Of a stretch of 64,000 nt of DNA, positions 51,901 through 64,000 are shown piece by piece. The position numbers were made by a program, and so were the translations under genes. This DNA is from Tubulanus polymorphus (Eukaryota; Nemertea; Palaeonemertea; Tubulaniformes; Tubulanidae), in the NCBI RefSeq assembly GCF_964204645.1, contig NC_134035.1, positions 510,001-574,000 on the forward strand. Reading direction: 5' to 3'. The notes under the pieces are model-generated. The model saw nothing but the letters and a program-made list of their open reading frames with translations. It was not told the DNA's origin and did no database searches. Numbering within the stretch: the stretch's first letter is position 1; every line of letters starts with the position of its first letter.

Positions 51901-53037
51901 TAGCTAATTTTTCACAAAATGATACGACTACATTTTCACTTTTCTCCGGGGGTATGATTAAAATCAGTGATATAATACTGTTGAACACACTTTCCAGTTC
52001 TAGAAAATAAAACGACAAATTCAAATAACTAAGAATATTACGGTAAAAAGAATATTAGCTTTCATTTGACAGAAACAGAATTCTCAATTCTAATTATACA
52101 CTGTCTCTTAATAACAGAACTTAACCGTTTTCACTAGTGAGTTCTTTCCAGCAGATATTCGATGCTTCGATCACGTGAAGCAGATCCGTGACCAGGCCGC
52201 GGTCCGAATTCTCCTCCGAGATTTCAGCGCCGAGCGATTTTAAGTAAGCGCGAAGCTCGAGAACCTATAACGAAATATGAAAACAACGTTCTCAATCTCT
52301 CACTAGATAAAATTACTCAGTTCAATGTGAATTCTTAACGAAACTTTGCCACCTCCAAGATTGAGCCTATCAAGTCACACAGACACAATCGGGAATTCAG
52401 AGACCAGTTTTAAAAACTAAAATAGATAGGCCTAACTCTCAAGTCCGAAAAAATCTAATTTTGCCAAGTGACACAGCGAGCGCAGTAAAATTGATAACAT
52501 GAGTGACCCGAAGGGTCGGTGGCCCGTCATATCCCATACCAATTTTGTTCTCTACTTTTTCATAGTAACTATCTTTTAATCATTTCTCTGTAATTTGACT
52601 AAATGTGCGTCATTCTTGTACCATTCACTCTGAATTGATGTGGATATTCTATAAACTAAAATTTCAAGTACAAGCTGTCAGCAGTGTCATTGTCTACTCA
52701 TCTGTCAATATTATTGGATTAATCCACAGCAGAGAACAGCAAGCTTTGCGTTTGATTTGGTTCCCAGGCTAGGAAACTCAGCAGTGGGTTTAAAACATTC
52801 CTGTGAGTCTCAGCTCAATTACATTTCGGCGGCCGTTAGTTTAAGGGTAACATATTGAGTCAGACATGGAATAAATCATTGAATTGGATTGATTGTAACT
52901 ATACCGGCATCTCTCTATAAATTCAGTCGCGATACAAAAACGCTTTCAGCGAAGGCAGCAGCGACGAGAAAACACTTTAACTCAATTCATCTCACCTGAT
53001 TTCCCTCTTCGATATCAATAAACAGTGGAACCGACAT
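48972..53037 (-). CDS. EIF3M: Eukaryotic translation initiation factor 3 subunit M
   Basis: Ten exons: 53037-52996, 52264-52126, 51999-51858, 51604-51481, 51060-50966, 50655-50572, 50200-50101, 50009-49928, 49597-49454 and 49159-48972, giving 379 residues (human 374). Hallmarks: MSVPLFIDI at the start, [101 protein letters not shown], then the PCI/winged-helix end with [20 protein letters not shown] and [11 protein letters not shown]. It is a PCI-domain subunit of the eIF3 complex that recruits mRNA to the 40S ribosome. It lies 530 bp downstream of RPS10 on the same strand. Confidence 0.97.
49664..49918 (-). mobile_element. 5'-truncated LINE (non-LTR retrotransposon) 3' end
   Basis: The minus strand encodes [20 protein letters not shown] followed by [19 protein letters not shown] and a stop at 49783-49785. 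This is the characteristic C-terminus of LINE reverse transcriptase ORFs (LWNxLPxxLR, FKxxLKTxLF). A short 3' region with the hairpin GCTCTAAGACTCAGTGGAGAGC and a (TTA)n tail (49669-49687) follow. It lies in eIF3m intron 8, its truncated 5' end only about ten bases from the donor site. Confidence 0.75.
51653..51817. mobile_element. Palindromic MITE-like element, family 3
   Basis: The ends CTGGGCCGGGTTTCATAGAC and ATCTATGAAACCCAGCCCTG are inverted copies; ACCATAGTTACAAT and AACCATGGTTATAAC lie near the centre. It is in eIF3m intron 3. Confidence 0.7.
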
Positions 53038-53520
53038 TTTCTCCTTTTTTATTTCCAGATGCGGCGTGAAATCGCTGCCGGAAGTGCTTGATCAGGATGA
53101 TTCAAGTAGCCACTGAATCGTAGTGTCGAGCGTACTTGTTAAATTCAAATCAATTCGCTATTTATTGTACACAATTTATACACCCGTCAACGGTCACAAC
53201 CTTCTCGAATCTCGTTATAACGATTATAAATATCAATTTATTGGTTATCGCAAATGCACAACACGTTTTTTACGCATTTGTGAGGAAACTGTTTCGTAAT
53301 CCAATCCATTGACCAGCCCAGAGCCATACCTGGCGTTTGACTGGGCACCCAAGTGGAAATAATTGCAGCAACATCAAACTGTATTCAGTTTCATAAGGCA
53401 GTTTCTGCACATCAGATTTCTGAATTCTAAATCCATTGCTGTTTGCTCTTTTCCTAAGAGATATACAATCACTCCAATTCACATGAAAAAAATTCTAACT
53501 CATTAAAATATCATGTTGTA

Positions 53521-53532
53521 TTTATTTTTATT
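53521..53532 (-). promoter_or_regulatory. Poly(A) signal of RPS10
   Basis: Two overlapping-phase AATAAA hexamers on the minus strand (AATAAAAATAAA), 37-48 nt after the stop codon. Confidence 0.65.
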
Positions 53533-53568
53533 CGTTTTTTTTACATTCAATAAGAAACTAACGAGATC

Positions 53569-55447
53569 TTATTGCGGTTGCTTGTTTCCTCGGCCGAATC
53601 CACCTCTCTGAAAAAATCATCAAAATTGGTTTTACAAAACTCGCTAAATCTTCTAGATCAGTTTCATACGGATTAAGCGGCACAAATCCAGTCGATTCTC
53701 TCATAAACAGATCACAGGGTTCCAGGGTTTATGGACTGAAGTTTCAGGGATGTATATATTATCAGTGAATTTAAAAGTTCATTTTGAAAGAAACTTCTGA
53801 TTTTTTTAGTTGTACCCGGAAAGACAAAATTGACCACCATAAATCTATCAGTGGAAATTTTCTGTGATGACGGAGAGGCTGACAGGGCATGGCGTAATTA
53901 GTGGCTGAATATAACTTTCCAGTTCATTCAGGAATGCAGGATTAAGCATGATAAGTAGTAGGATCTATTCTTAATTCTTTCATCTTTCAGAATTCATCAG
54001 ACTCATAATTTATCCGATGAACGATTCTTCAGACCTCACAAAATTTTTGGCAATTCTAATACTTGAAATATAATTATCCTAGAATTGAACAACGACTTAC
54101 GAATTGGAAACTCTCTGATGCTCCTGCACCGACATCCGCTTTCTTATCAGCTCCTGGAGCGCCACCTGTTCGTCTGTACGAATCACGGTCACCTCTTGGT
54201 TCTCCTCGTTGACCTCCTTCTCCAGGTCCTAAAATACAAAACCAACAACAAAATTAATACAAAGATCCCGCCGTAAAACAGTGCTAACGAGAAGAGTAGT
54301 ACTATTGTTAACTATTTATTTGACGCACATTGTTCGCTACTAATGTATAAAAGGTTCACGATTATTTTCACAACTATTACCAGGATTCTTATTGATATCA
54401 CAATATCTTACTAGATATTTTACAGTTGTCCAAGTCAAGGTACGATAGCAAAAGCCGTTATTGATCATGATCCGAACAGGTCAAGTAAAATTTCTTAATT
54501 TGAACGTAGTCAGGAGCATTTAATTTCATAGCTCAACATCACATGAGCTTAAAAGACTGATTTCTGCAACGGTCAGGACAGCAATATGCGTGACTTACCC
54601 TTTGGTCGTGGGCGAGCTGTTTCTGTTCTAGCTTGACGTTTCAGAGTCGAGGGTACGATCTCTGGCGGCAAATGCAAGTAGTCCCTCAAATACTGAATAC
54701 CTTCGTTCGTCAAGTACCAGTAATAGTGTCTCCACGCGAACTGCTCCTTTACGTAACCACGGGATCTCAGAGACTGCAAGAAGAATATCGGTGAATTTTT
54801 GTTACAGCGGCTGAGTACACGGGCGGATCTAGGAAAATTTGACGGCGGGGTATATAAAGGAAAAGGTATTTGTTGGAAAAAGCAGGCAAGTCAAAGGCCA
54901 CTAATAAGGTCCTTGCCTTGGTGTTAGATATTTATAAACAAATATACCTGAAAACAAACAATTACCGAGAGGAGACGAAGATTTGACAACTTAACCCTCT
55001 AGCCAGTTGATTACGAGAAACCAGGTACCAGTTTCTTTTACATTTCTTGTACATTTTGTAATTGCACTTTAGAGAATTCAATTGGGGCCAGATGACTTGT
55101 GAAAGTTTATCCGATGATTCTAAATGTAACCTCTCTTCAGTGTCGCGCAATTACTGTTCAAATTGCACGAATATCCGCTGTAAAGGTTTTGCTTAATATA
55201 TGCACATTATTAAAAAGAACAATCAATGAATTCATGAATTGCACTTTATTTCCCTCATGTGCAACGAGAAAATAGATAAATATTCTTCATCTTCATCGAA
55301 ACTTACGACTAACGATTTGATAACTTGTAAATTCGGTACTTCAATTTCCGGATGTTTCGGGGCATTGAAATCTTTTTTCGCCACCATTACACCCTCTTTA
55401 AACAGATGCTCGTAGATGAGAACGCGATTCTTCTTTGGCATCAACAT
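53569..55447 (-). CDS. RPS10: 40S ribosomal protein S10 (eS10)
   Basis: Exons 55447-55307, 54773-54599, 54228-54101 and 53607-53569 give 160 residues (human 165). The N-terminus [20 protein letters not shown] is diagnostic, then [45 protein letters not shown], an Arg/Gly-rich tail [20 protein letters not shown] and the final [13 protein letters not shown]. It is a small-subunit protein near the mRNA entry side. The acceptor TTTCAG lies one base before the ATG, so there is a 5' UTR intron (55448-55657). An AATAAAAATAAA lies about 40 nt after the stop. Confidence 0.97.
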
Positions 55448-55657
55448 TCTGAAAGAGATCGTTCACATTTCTGAAAATCGCAGACATCGGGTCGACATTT
55501 CAAAGCGTTTTACGGCGTCTTAGGAGGAACGAGCATAAAAATACGACTATCATTTTTCTCAACGGATATTGTGTTAAATATTTATCATTTTAATGTGGTC
55601 CTATGAACCGCGATTGACTCATAAAATAGCGATTTTATTAATAATTTTCTCACTTAC

Positions 55658-55691
55658 ATGAAAAATTTCTCGACCACCGGAAGTGAAAAGG
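55658..55691 (-). promoter_or_regulatory. TOP-type first exon of RPS10 (5' UTR)
   Basis: The minus strand reads CCTTTTCACTTCCGGTGGTC and continues to CAT|GTAAGTGAG. An oligopyrimidine start, short non-coding exon and strong donor precede a 210-bp intron ending at the ATG-adjacent acceptor. This is the standard layout of ribosomal protein genes. The exact start nucleotide within CCTTTTC is not determined. Confidence 0.6.
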
Positions 55692-56982
55692 ATGACAGCG
55701 ATGGTTCGTTCGTAAACCTCGTGGCCGTTACGACCCACCGCTCCAAATTCGTTTAGGCTCGAATCCCAGGGATTACCGTTAAATGATAACTTTGAGTCCT
55801 CCGATTTTGATTCTTGAATAAATAATGTTGCTTTCCACCAAATAGTGCTTTTCACCAGTTTAAATTTGTAAATATTGCGCTTTAATCGCCTAGATCGAAT
55901 TTCCGGCAAAGGTCTTCATCACTAGAAACATTTTTTGAAAACGCTGGACGCCAAAAATACTGCCAGTGGTCCCGCAAACTCCATGAAAAACAGCGAAACG
56001 AAACGCAAATTTACAAAAAAATATCTATTTATTTACACATCTTTACACCACACAATCTGTAAAATAGTTACTATTCTAGATTGGCTGCTATATACCCGGA
56101 GTCGCCCACAAACCAGGCTGGATTTATATAAGTATGTACATATATACTACAATTTAAATTTCTCGAAGACGCTTATTTTATCACAATTTCTTACCACTAC
56201 AGAGCGTAACAGAAAATATATTCCCGCCTTTTACGTTAATATGCATGTTTTATGAGTGAGTATTCATAATTCATAGATATCCTGAAACACCCTGCGTGCC
56301 CCGTGCCGCCATCAACTGATGACAATGACGCATACGATAATACGCTTCAAGATTTGATCCGCGCACAAGACGTTGGTAGCGAACGATCCCCCTTAAAATT
56401 TTCAGTGTCCTTCAAAAAGTCAGTGTCAAAAATATGGATAAAATGTTCACGTTTTTTTTGTAGAAAATGAAAAGTAATCCATACTGAAATGATTTATTCA
56501 GGTACCCGGGCAGTTCAGGATATGTCCTTTTTCACGGTGAAAGTTCCCTCCAAAAAGCTCGGCACGGGCCTGCTGTCCTCCCGCCATATACGCAGATTTT
56601 ACCGAAGTAGCCAAATTAACCCTCCCCCCTCCCACCATATGCAACGCCTACCTATGTTATGAATGGCACTTCTTCATATAATAACCACTTCAATAAGGAT
56701 ATCAGATACAATAATCACACAACAAAAACTATGTTACATTTTTCGTAAATTCTTTGATGGTAAAATAATCATATTTAATTCGCGACCTAAAGCACGTGTT
56801 CAGTTGTTCCCTCCTCCTTAAGAATTCAGTTTTATGGCACCCACCACAATCGACCTATTCAAAAAGGCCTCAGGTCAAATTAAAACATTCGTAACATATG
56901 CTTAAAATAAATGACACGCTGTTTTGCACGTGATATCACAGAGGTCCATTTTGCATCGTTAAGCACATTAAGCTGCTAATAA
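55692..56982. other. Spacer between RPS10 promoter and SLC6 3' end
   Basis: No gene is supported. The 96-codon minus-strand ORF at 55619-55909 overlaps the RPS10 first exon and its upstream region and has no recognisable domain. The right part is presumably SLC6 3' UTR. Confidence 0.4.
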
Positions 56983-59900
56983 TTAAACCCTAGTTTCGGA
57001 TTTGCTATCTGCAGCCGGGGCCGATATAGTTGATACGCTAGCTGTAATACTTGGTACTTGCGAGACGGAAGAACAAGTGCCCGGAGTCGACGCTCCTGTT
57101 GTCGACGCTGTTTGCCCTTCGTTTGTTTGTGGCACTGCTAGTTTTTTCATGGATTGACGACCGGACATCTTGTTGGCGATCATATTCAGATTGACGCGAG
57201 AGTTGAACGTGGAAATCGTCGCTAAACTGTTTATATAAGCGTCGTTGTCCAAACCGTTATCGATGGCTTTCTGTTCCATCATAGCAGCGTAGATATCCGT
57301 ACGATTCTCCATCAAGGCTGGGCCCCACGATTCCATCGGTTTCAACGATTCCCGCAACACCTAAGAGATAAGTTTTCCTTTAAACATTACCTAAATTTAA
57401 GTCCTTTACATAGCCACAGTTTGGACCAAGAAATGTATTTATGACACTAAATAGTTTTACTGGGTTCAGAGAAACCACGCAATTTTCGTTGCACATATGA
57501 GTTAGATTCGATATATTATTCATTCTCAGAAATATATCTTTGCCGCAAACGAGCACTGGTATTTAACAGGGTGGCAGACTATCCCGTGAAATAATTTCAT
57601 ATCATATCACATTCATATCGTCATTATTAACCATCATAGAAGGCCATAGCCCTATATACAGACAGCCTCTTAGTTTAGATATCATTTGATGTCCTTTGTT
57701 ATGTAGGTACTTTAAGTACCTCTCTTAAATTGATCTTTATGAGAGTGTCGCTATAAAATAAGTTCTACTTTACGTCTCATGGTTGTATCTATAAAATAAG
57801 TTTTTCTCGTGTCGTCTTCGAAAAATATCAGTGCTCTCTGTACCCATTTTTGCGCACTTTTAGGTTTAGTTAACATTTAGTTGGAATTTCAAAAATACTC
57901 GTGACTTACCATCCAACCACCGTCTCGGCAATACTGGTACAGAAACCAAGCGGGGAAGAGAAGCAATGGGAATAAGGCTATCATCCAACCTAGACCTTTA
58001 GCCCATTCGGGGTACGTGTAGTCATCCAACGACGGAGGTTTATATTGGAAACAATTAAATGCTATCGTAACCTGGAATAAAAAATACAGAATTAGCAACA
58101 CGATACAATCAGAACAACTAATTCTCCATTGCACCCCTACTTGGTTTAGTCATTTTATTCACACCTGACGATAGAGAAGTCGAAACGTCGTGTCTTTTGA
58201 TTTTAACTTTTGATGATAAAAATTCGTTTTCAATTTTTTAAATTCTGTATAAAGTGGGTTTAAAAGTATCGATTCTCCACTTCAGAGTCACTGTACCGGG
58301 GGTATTCTAGTATTAGCAAGACTCAACCACACAAATTTGGAATTTCTGCGCCGACCACGCTCGAGTATTCGTTTACTTACAAGCACTGTAACAGGCGTTA
58401 AAACAAGCCAACACGCTTTCCAGTAGATATTCGGTTTATTGCCTAACATTAGTTTGATGTCCTCCGCAAATCGTTTGAATCCGTACAACCAATTAATAGC
58501 GGCACATTCTAAAAATCCGATAAACAACAGCGGGAATCCTCCGACGCTATAGTCGACCAGATTCAGTAGATAGATACCTCCCTGTAAAATCATCACAATA
58601 GAATCATTCAAAACACTTCAAACCGAAAGAAAATATCACAAGTCACGAATCAGTTCTTTATATTAGAAAAGGCTTCATTAATACATTTTTAGATCTATTG
58701 TTATCTTTACCATCCTATAAAACTTTTTTGTTTATTTGTACTTTTTTTTGCTCTTGTGTTGGCAATGAAATATGGATATGAGTGAAATTCAACTAATTCA
58801 CATAAAGAAATAAATATCAGTGAATTTACCTTGCAAATCATCGGTATTCCCAAAAGGAACGATAGGAATATGACCGCGGTTCGGAAGATGATGTTGTCCC
58901 GATATTTGTTGCGAAAATAAGGCTTTAATTCGTCCTGAAAAGCGCTGAGAACGCATTCCATTATTGAAAACTGAAATAGTAATGAAGCAGGTGAGTGGAA
59001 TATTTTTTACGGGGGAATTATGATGATAGTTTAAGGCTGTAGATATATAACCATGATAATTTGTACCTGAGATCCAAATCCTAAGGTGGCCATCATCAGG
59101 AAGAAAAACACAGCCCATAATTGCGGGATAGGCATACGTGAAATAGCCTCGGGATAGACCACGAACGCGAGACCCGGCCCTGAAAAAGAGAACATTTGAA
59201 AAGAATTATCGCATGGCAATGTTATTCGTATTCGTAAATGGGATAAATTGCGTGTATATGGGGTGCTGTAAGTCACGGTCGTCACAGTCGAATGACGATA
59301 CATACCACCGCGAGCCACATCAGCAACATCGACGTTTTTCTCATAAGCCATAAAACCAAGTATGGAGAATATAACGAGACCGGCGTATACACTAGTGCCG
59401 CAGTTTATCAGAGCAACGATCAACGAATCTCTGAAATAAATACGGCGCAAAAATCAGCTATCACCGCGGAATGAAATGCATGTACTGAATATGGTTTTTG
59501 TGTGAATTATGTTACCTGTAACAGTTGTTATCGAACTTGTTATAGCTGGCCATAGCAATGAGTCCACCGGTACAGGCGCTTAATGAATAAAATATCTGCG
59601 TCGCTGCATCGCTCCATACCTGAAATAAAATACATTAACATATCAATTCGGTAAACTATCGACCTCGGTACGAACGGCGTTTCGCGAGATTAATGAAAAA
59701 GAAATAAAAAAAAAAATGAAACAGTTTCGATGAGGTTAACTCATCGATGGTTTGAGACATGGGGAAATAAACATCCTGGAATAATGAATATCTTGGGAGA
59801 ATAAGTATCTGGCATCGAACTGTCGCCTTAACGTTTTGAAGGTAAATTTGGCAAATCAATTTACCTACAGGTTTTTGAAGTTTGGAATAAATTCGCAATG

Positions 59901-62900
59901 TAAAACTGTTACGAGACTTTGAAATGTGACATACCCTCGAATCGGACAATTTCGAGAAGTCCGGTTTCAGATAGTAAAGTATTCCCTGTCCGGCGCCTTG
60001 TAGCGTCACCCCGCGAATCAACAACACAGTTAACATCAGATATGGAAATATAGCCGTGAAATATACGACTTTTCCCAGCGATGCGATACCACGAATTAGT
60101 GCCGCATATACAATTAACCAAGCGAATAGCAGACACAGTAACAGTTTCCAGCTAGGAAGGCCCAGTTCATCCATTCCGCTAGACTGTTCCAACACGTAGT
60201 TACTGCAACGAAATACAATACATTCATTCACAATTGAACATCAAAACAACGAAATCGAAGTCGTTAAATAATATGATGAAAACCAAGTTTATACAGATTT
60301 ACGAGAATCAAGAATCTATTCGAACAAAAATTTAAATGATACGACTTTTCGACATCTCACAAGAGAACATCATCAGGCTGAAAGTCGTTGAATTCGCTAA
60401 AATTGTTAATTCTTATGAACTTTCTTGACAATTTATTCTTCGATCTATTCTGCCAGCAAAATAGATGTCGTACTTTGTACAAATTTTACACGAAATTCAC
60501 TTACTTATAATATTCTTCGCTTGCCGTTCTGGATAAACTATCATTCTTCATCGCAGCTGCTAATGAAAAATTAATAAATATGCAAATATAGCCGCAAGGC
60601 AGCGATATCACAACTGATTCTACGATAACTTGCATCATCTAGATATTTAGCCTTCGAGAAATTAGACAAATTGCGTATCTAGCTTGCAGGATGGTCATTA
60701 TATACACGCCGGAACTTATCTCTGATTTCTCCAAGGTATAACTTACTTAAATTTGTGTGATTAGCATTAGGATGGACGCAGTGTTCGGTGTTCCAATCGT
60801 TACCACAAGTCGTCCACGGTAACACGGACTGCATCGAAGCGAAGAAATAGAAGATGGTGTGCGCGATGATGACGTTATAATACAAGCCTATCAGCCAGGA
60901 TACGATAACCATTCCATAACCTAAACCTAAAACATTGTGAAATAAAGTTTATTCTTATTCTTTTTCTTTTGTCTTTTGGTGTCTTTTTCTTGTTGGTTAC
61001 AAGTGACACATGGAACCTCGCAAAAAAAACAGTCCCTACTGAGGATATTCTATGATTTAATAGTGGTAATTGCCTGGTCTGTAAGAACACCTCGAGTAAA
61101 AAGGTGCCTTAGCTCCCTGTTTCTGATTTACCTTCTTTTATTATTGCTTAATTAGAGAGCGCGTTCACACGTAAATCACTCACTCGATACTAAACAATGA
61201 ACTGAGCCACTTCTAGAACCAGTAGCAATTCATTCGCAATCATTTGATCCGTTCTAAAACTTTGCCGGACCTGGTCCGACGTTTTTGGTCGGGCCAAATA
61301 GGCTCGGACCCATTTTGGCCATTTTGTTCCATGCCAAATCTAGCCCGGGCCACAAATGCTCGTGTGATACCGCGGCTTTGAGGTAAAAGGACCGACAAGT
61401 GATAGGAGTATGTCAAAATAATTTGATATTTTCTAGATGGTGGCCCTGTATCATCGTATTCTGACATATCGATTAGGCGCGCGATAACTCGCATTAATAC
61501 AACTATAACTCCCGTCACATTCATATCGTTTATATATAACATGTAAAATTATTTGGAAGACAGCCAAACATTGGCTTCTTGTCACGGTATAATCCGTCTA
61601 TATACGAGCTTACTGTTAGACGGGTCAGGAAAATCATTAAAACGACGACGACGACGAACGCGACGGGCTTAAGTCTTCATTTAGTCGTTAATAATTAGAT
61701 TTGTGTCGAGTGAGAGAATAATGGGGCTGAACATTGGCAATTCTCCAACGCAACACAACACACACACACACACACCGTCCGGTGTGGATCAGAAACATCG
61801 ACAAATCTGATGACCGCTAACTGAGGTTATGTCTTACTCAAATCAGCAGACATTATTCTCCGAGTTGGATTTCTGTAAACAAAAAACACCCGATTTGATT
61901 CTCACCTTTAAAAAGCGGGTTCAATCTCCAAATAGTAATCGGTCCGAGACTGGCGAACTGACCGAATGCAAGCTCCATGTAAAACAAAGGCAGGCCGACA
62001 AGCGCTAACATGATCACGTACGGGAACAAGAAAGCGCCTGAAATAATGTAGAAAAATAAACCATGAATTTATAATCAGATTTAAGTGAATTTGAGAATTT
62101 TGGAAGAAAAGTCTTACCGCCGCCATTTTTATAGCAGAGATACGGGAAGCGCCAGACATTGCCGAGACCGACGGCGTATCCTACACAGGTAAGGATGAAT
62201 TCCAGCTGACCTCCCCACGTCGCTCGTCCAGGTTCCGCGCTTTCCAAATCATTGATTTCTTCGATCTTTTTGTGACTGGGAATTTCACCCTATACGAAAA
62301 TATACGATAAACATTCTCTAATCATTCATAAAGCGTATTATCAAACTACATCGATCAGTCATTAGAGGATTATGAGTATAGAGAGATATACCTGCAACGA
62401 CACAATCATCCTTACGTATATATACAACATATAAATCATCAGTTAATTCGCCTTCCTGGTTTGGGTTGTAATTTCATACTTTTAGATTCATTTTTTCTTT
62501 TACATAAAACCGTTATTTATGTCTATCCAAACAATTTGCATTCAATACGAAAATCATAATATCAAGTCCTATAATCGTTTCCTGAACGGTTTGACGAACA
62601 GAATATGAAATGCTGATGGTACCAACAAATACTAAATGACGTTTACTACAATAAGTTATTCAATCGTTTATCTAATTCATAATTTGTCCGTAATTATCCT
62701 CCAAATCCGCCGTGATTCCAGAGTCAAATAACTAGAGTTAATCATAGACTATATGAAAGGTTTTTATGTTATATACGGCAAAACCTCAACTAAACCGAGA
62801 ACATGGGACAGGGAGTCCTGTTTATTGTTGATTTGATTTGATTTATTTTCGATAAGTACAGAGAACATACTTAGATAACAATACATGACGATATAGTTAT

Positions 62901-64000
62901 GTAATATAATGAATATAGCCAGAGTAACAATAATTTATGCGAGAAATTGAAAGAGCAGCGAAAAAGGCTTAACATCCCTCTACAAACTCGTATCATCGCC
63001 CTCATACGTTGAGACACCATCAACCTATTGAGGATCCTCCCCTCCTTGGACGATGTGACCTCTTCAAAAGCATTCAGGAACCTGATCTTCTCAGAACACC
63101 TGAAGAATACTCACATAGCTGGAAATTCCTCGTGTATTTTCCAAAGAAAGTTGCGACGCGTTTACGAAACTGCTATCTGTCGTTTTAACTGAGACGGTCA
63201 TTTCCGATTGAAATCAAAATCATCGAAACAAACCGACTAACTATAAAACCACGCGTAAAGAGTGTTTGTACTTTTACCTCGCCGATTTGTATTCACTGTG
63301 CACATTATCAAGTAAGCGTTGATATATAGTGACAAGAATTTTTTAAATTCGGGCTTGTAAGAGCAGGTTTTGTGGGACATTCGAAGCAATTGACAAAAGA
63401 CGAGAGTCCTAGTAAAATATGGTGATTTATTAGTGACGCTGTTCTGCGTAACCCGTGCCATTAAAGTGAGTGGCGTTAAGGATATTGGAGAATATAGAAA
63501 ATTCTTGATATTTTCGTAATCATAATAACGTATTTTACTAATTCATATCGATGATTGAAGATGTGCCCTATTGACGCTATATCGATGCATTATAAGACCA
63601 CCCCTAGACACATTCTAAACAGGTAGATTTCTGCGTAGCCACCTGTTCAATGCAGTCGATAATATACATAATTTATAAAGACTTTAAAACTAAGCATTTC
63701 GATAAATACATTGACGAAAGCAATTTTGTGCAAACGTTTCTTAAAAAAAAAAACTTACATCCCAGAAATATCCAAAATCATTACAAGGAAAATCCGGCTC
63801 TATCGTCATCCATTTGTCATCGTCGTCTTCGTTATCGGTCCAAACAGACGGATCAGCCACCCAGTCGAGATCATTCGCGTCCTCTTCATCATCATCGTCT
63901 CTCTCATCGACGAGATGGGCTTCCTCTTGCTGATGCGCGCCCGTCTCTTCCAGAGACTCCTGGTCGCTTTTATCCGTGTCGCCCAATCGGTCGAGCGGTA
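56983..64000 (-). CDS. SLC6-family Na+/Cl- transporter, glycine-transporter-like (N-terminus beyond window)
   Basis: Thirteen exons: 64000-63759 (open at the edge), 62289-62118, 62037-61906, 60926-60747, 60559-60505, 60202-59935, 59619-59516, 59430-59306, 59179-59067, 58970-58830, 58581-58381, 58071-57910 and 57360-56983. The acidic N-terminal tail ([16 protein letters not shown]) precedes TM1 with [20 protein letters not shown]. Others: IPLF-type [39 protein letters not shown], the loop-2 disulphide [12 protein letters not shown]6 [39 protein letters not shown]8 TLGFGSQFSIMEC and [17 protein letters not shown]. The C-tail is long and Ser/Thr-rich. It most resembles glycine transporters; substrate is inferred. 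The final exon's start acceptor at 60559 could instead be 60556. Confidence 0.88.
61741..61777. repeat. (CA)n microsatellite
   Basis: CACAACACACACACACACAC tract in intron 2 of the visible SLC6 gene. Confidence 0.85.
62824..63130 (-). mobile_element. Possible retroposon 3' end with (AAATC)n tail
   Basis: On the minus strand an open stretch ([20 protein letters not shown]) runs towards an AT-rich 3' part and ends AAATAAATCAAATCAAATCA, a pentameric tail typical of LINE or SINE insertions. The protein match is not specific enough to name a family. It lies in the first visible SLC6 intron. Confidence 0.35.

Noticed and set aside
53930-54005. C/D-box snoRNA in RPS10 intron 3 (CTGATGA ... CTGA, minus strand)
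   Set aside because: The C box departs from RTGATGA and the flanks do not make a terminal stem.
55619-55909. 96-codon ORF upstream of RPS10
   Set aside because: It overlaps the RPS10 TOP-type first exon and intron, shows no domain and its ATG context is unremarkable.
61255-61345. GGCC/GGTCCGA-rich imperfect palindromes
   Set aside because: Repeated short words give many possible pairings, but no single convincing inverted repeat or second copy in the window.
63984-63986. Start codon of the SLC6 gene at the beginning of the visible N-terminal ORF
   Set aside because: The codon is TTG and the frame stays open to the window edge, so the true start lies beyond 64000.

Overview
The window is animal nuclear DNA: AT-rich, with multi-exon genes bearing ordinary GT-AG introns of about 80-1,300 bp, 5' UTR introns in ribosomal protein genes, and many short non-autonomous repeats. 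Gene content (ATG101, LIX1L-type, regucalcin, eIF3m, RPL-P2, RPS10, a glycine-transporter-like SLC6 protein, a PAN plus C-type lectin, a rhodopsin-class GPCR) fits an invertebrate bilaterian. A marine lophotrochozoan such as a mollusc, brachiopod or annelid is plausible, but the sequence alone does not settle it. Exon coordinates were worked out by hand from splice sites, reading-frame phase and recalled family sequences; phases close in every gene reported as complete.

Positions 1-20,730 are repeat territory with no convincing gene. They hold a 2.1-kb element with inverted ends (138-2229) that carries a tRNA-derived SINE, a 44-bp minisatellite (3486-4010), a second tRNA-derived retroposon (minus strand), a GA-rich array (4545-4970), and a large tandem array (about 5110-20727). 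The array unit is about 5.76 kb. It contains two diverged half-units, each with a G-rich minisatellite and a foldback element.

Positions 20,998-28,932 form an immune/receptor neighbourhood. On the plus strand are a broken C-type lectin exon and a broken GPCR copy, then an apparently intact secreted PAN/C-type lectin gene. On the minus strand is a six-exon gene for an unrecognised multi-pass membrane protein, whose fifth intron holds the intact single-exon GPCR on the same strand.

Positions 29,569-55,690 are housekeeping-rich. RPL-P2 (minus) has two related box H/ACA snoRNA candidates in its last intron. LIX1L (minus) and ATG101 (plus) are head-to-head about 1 kb apart. A large plus-strand gene encodes a secreted-leader, leucine-rich-repeat, cysteine-rich, polytopic membrane protein. 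Regucalcin, eIF3m and RPS10 follow, all minus. Introns and spacers here hold palindromic MITE-like elements of three families and a 5'-truncated LINE tail.

Positions 56,983-64,000 hold 13 exons of a minus-strand SLC6 transporter, glycine-transporter-like, whose N-terminus runs off the right edge.
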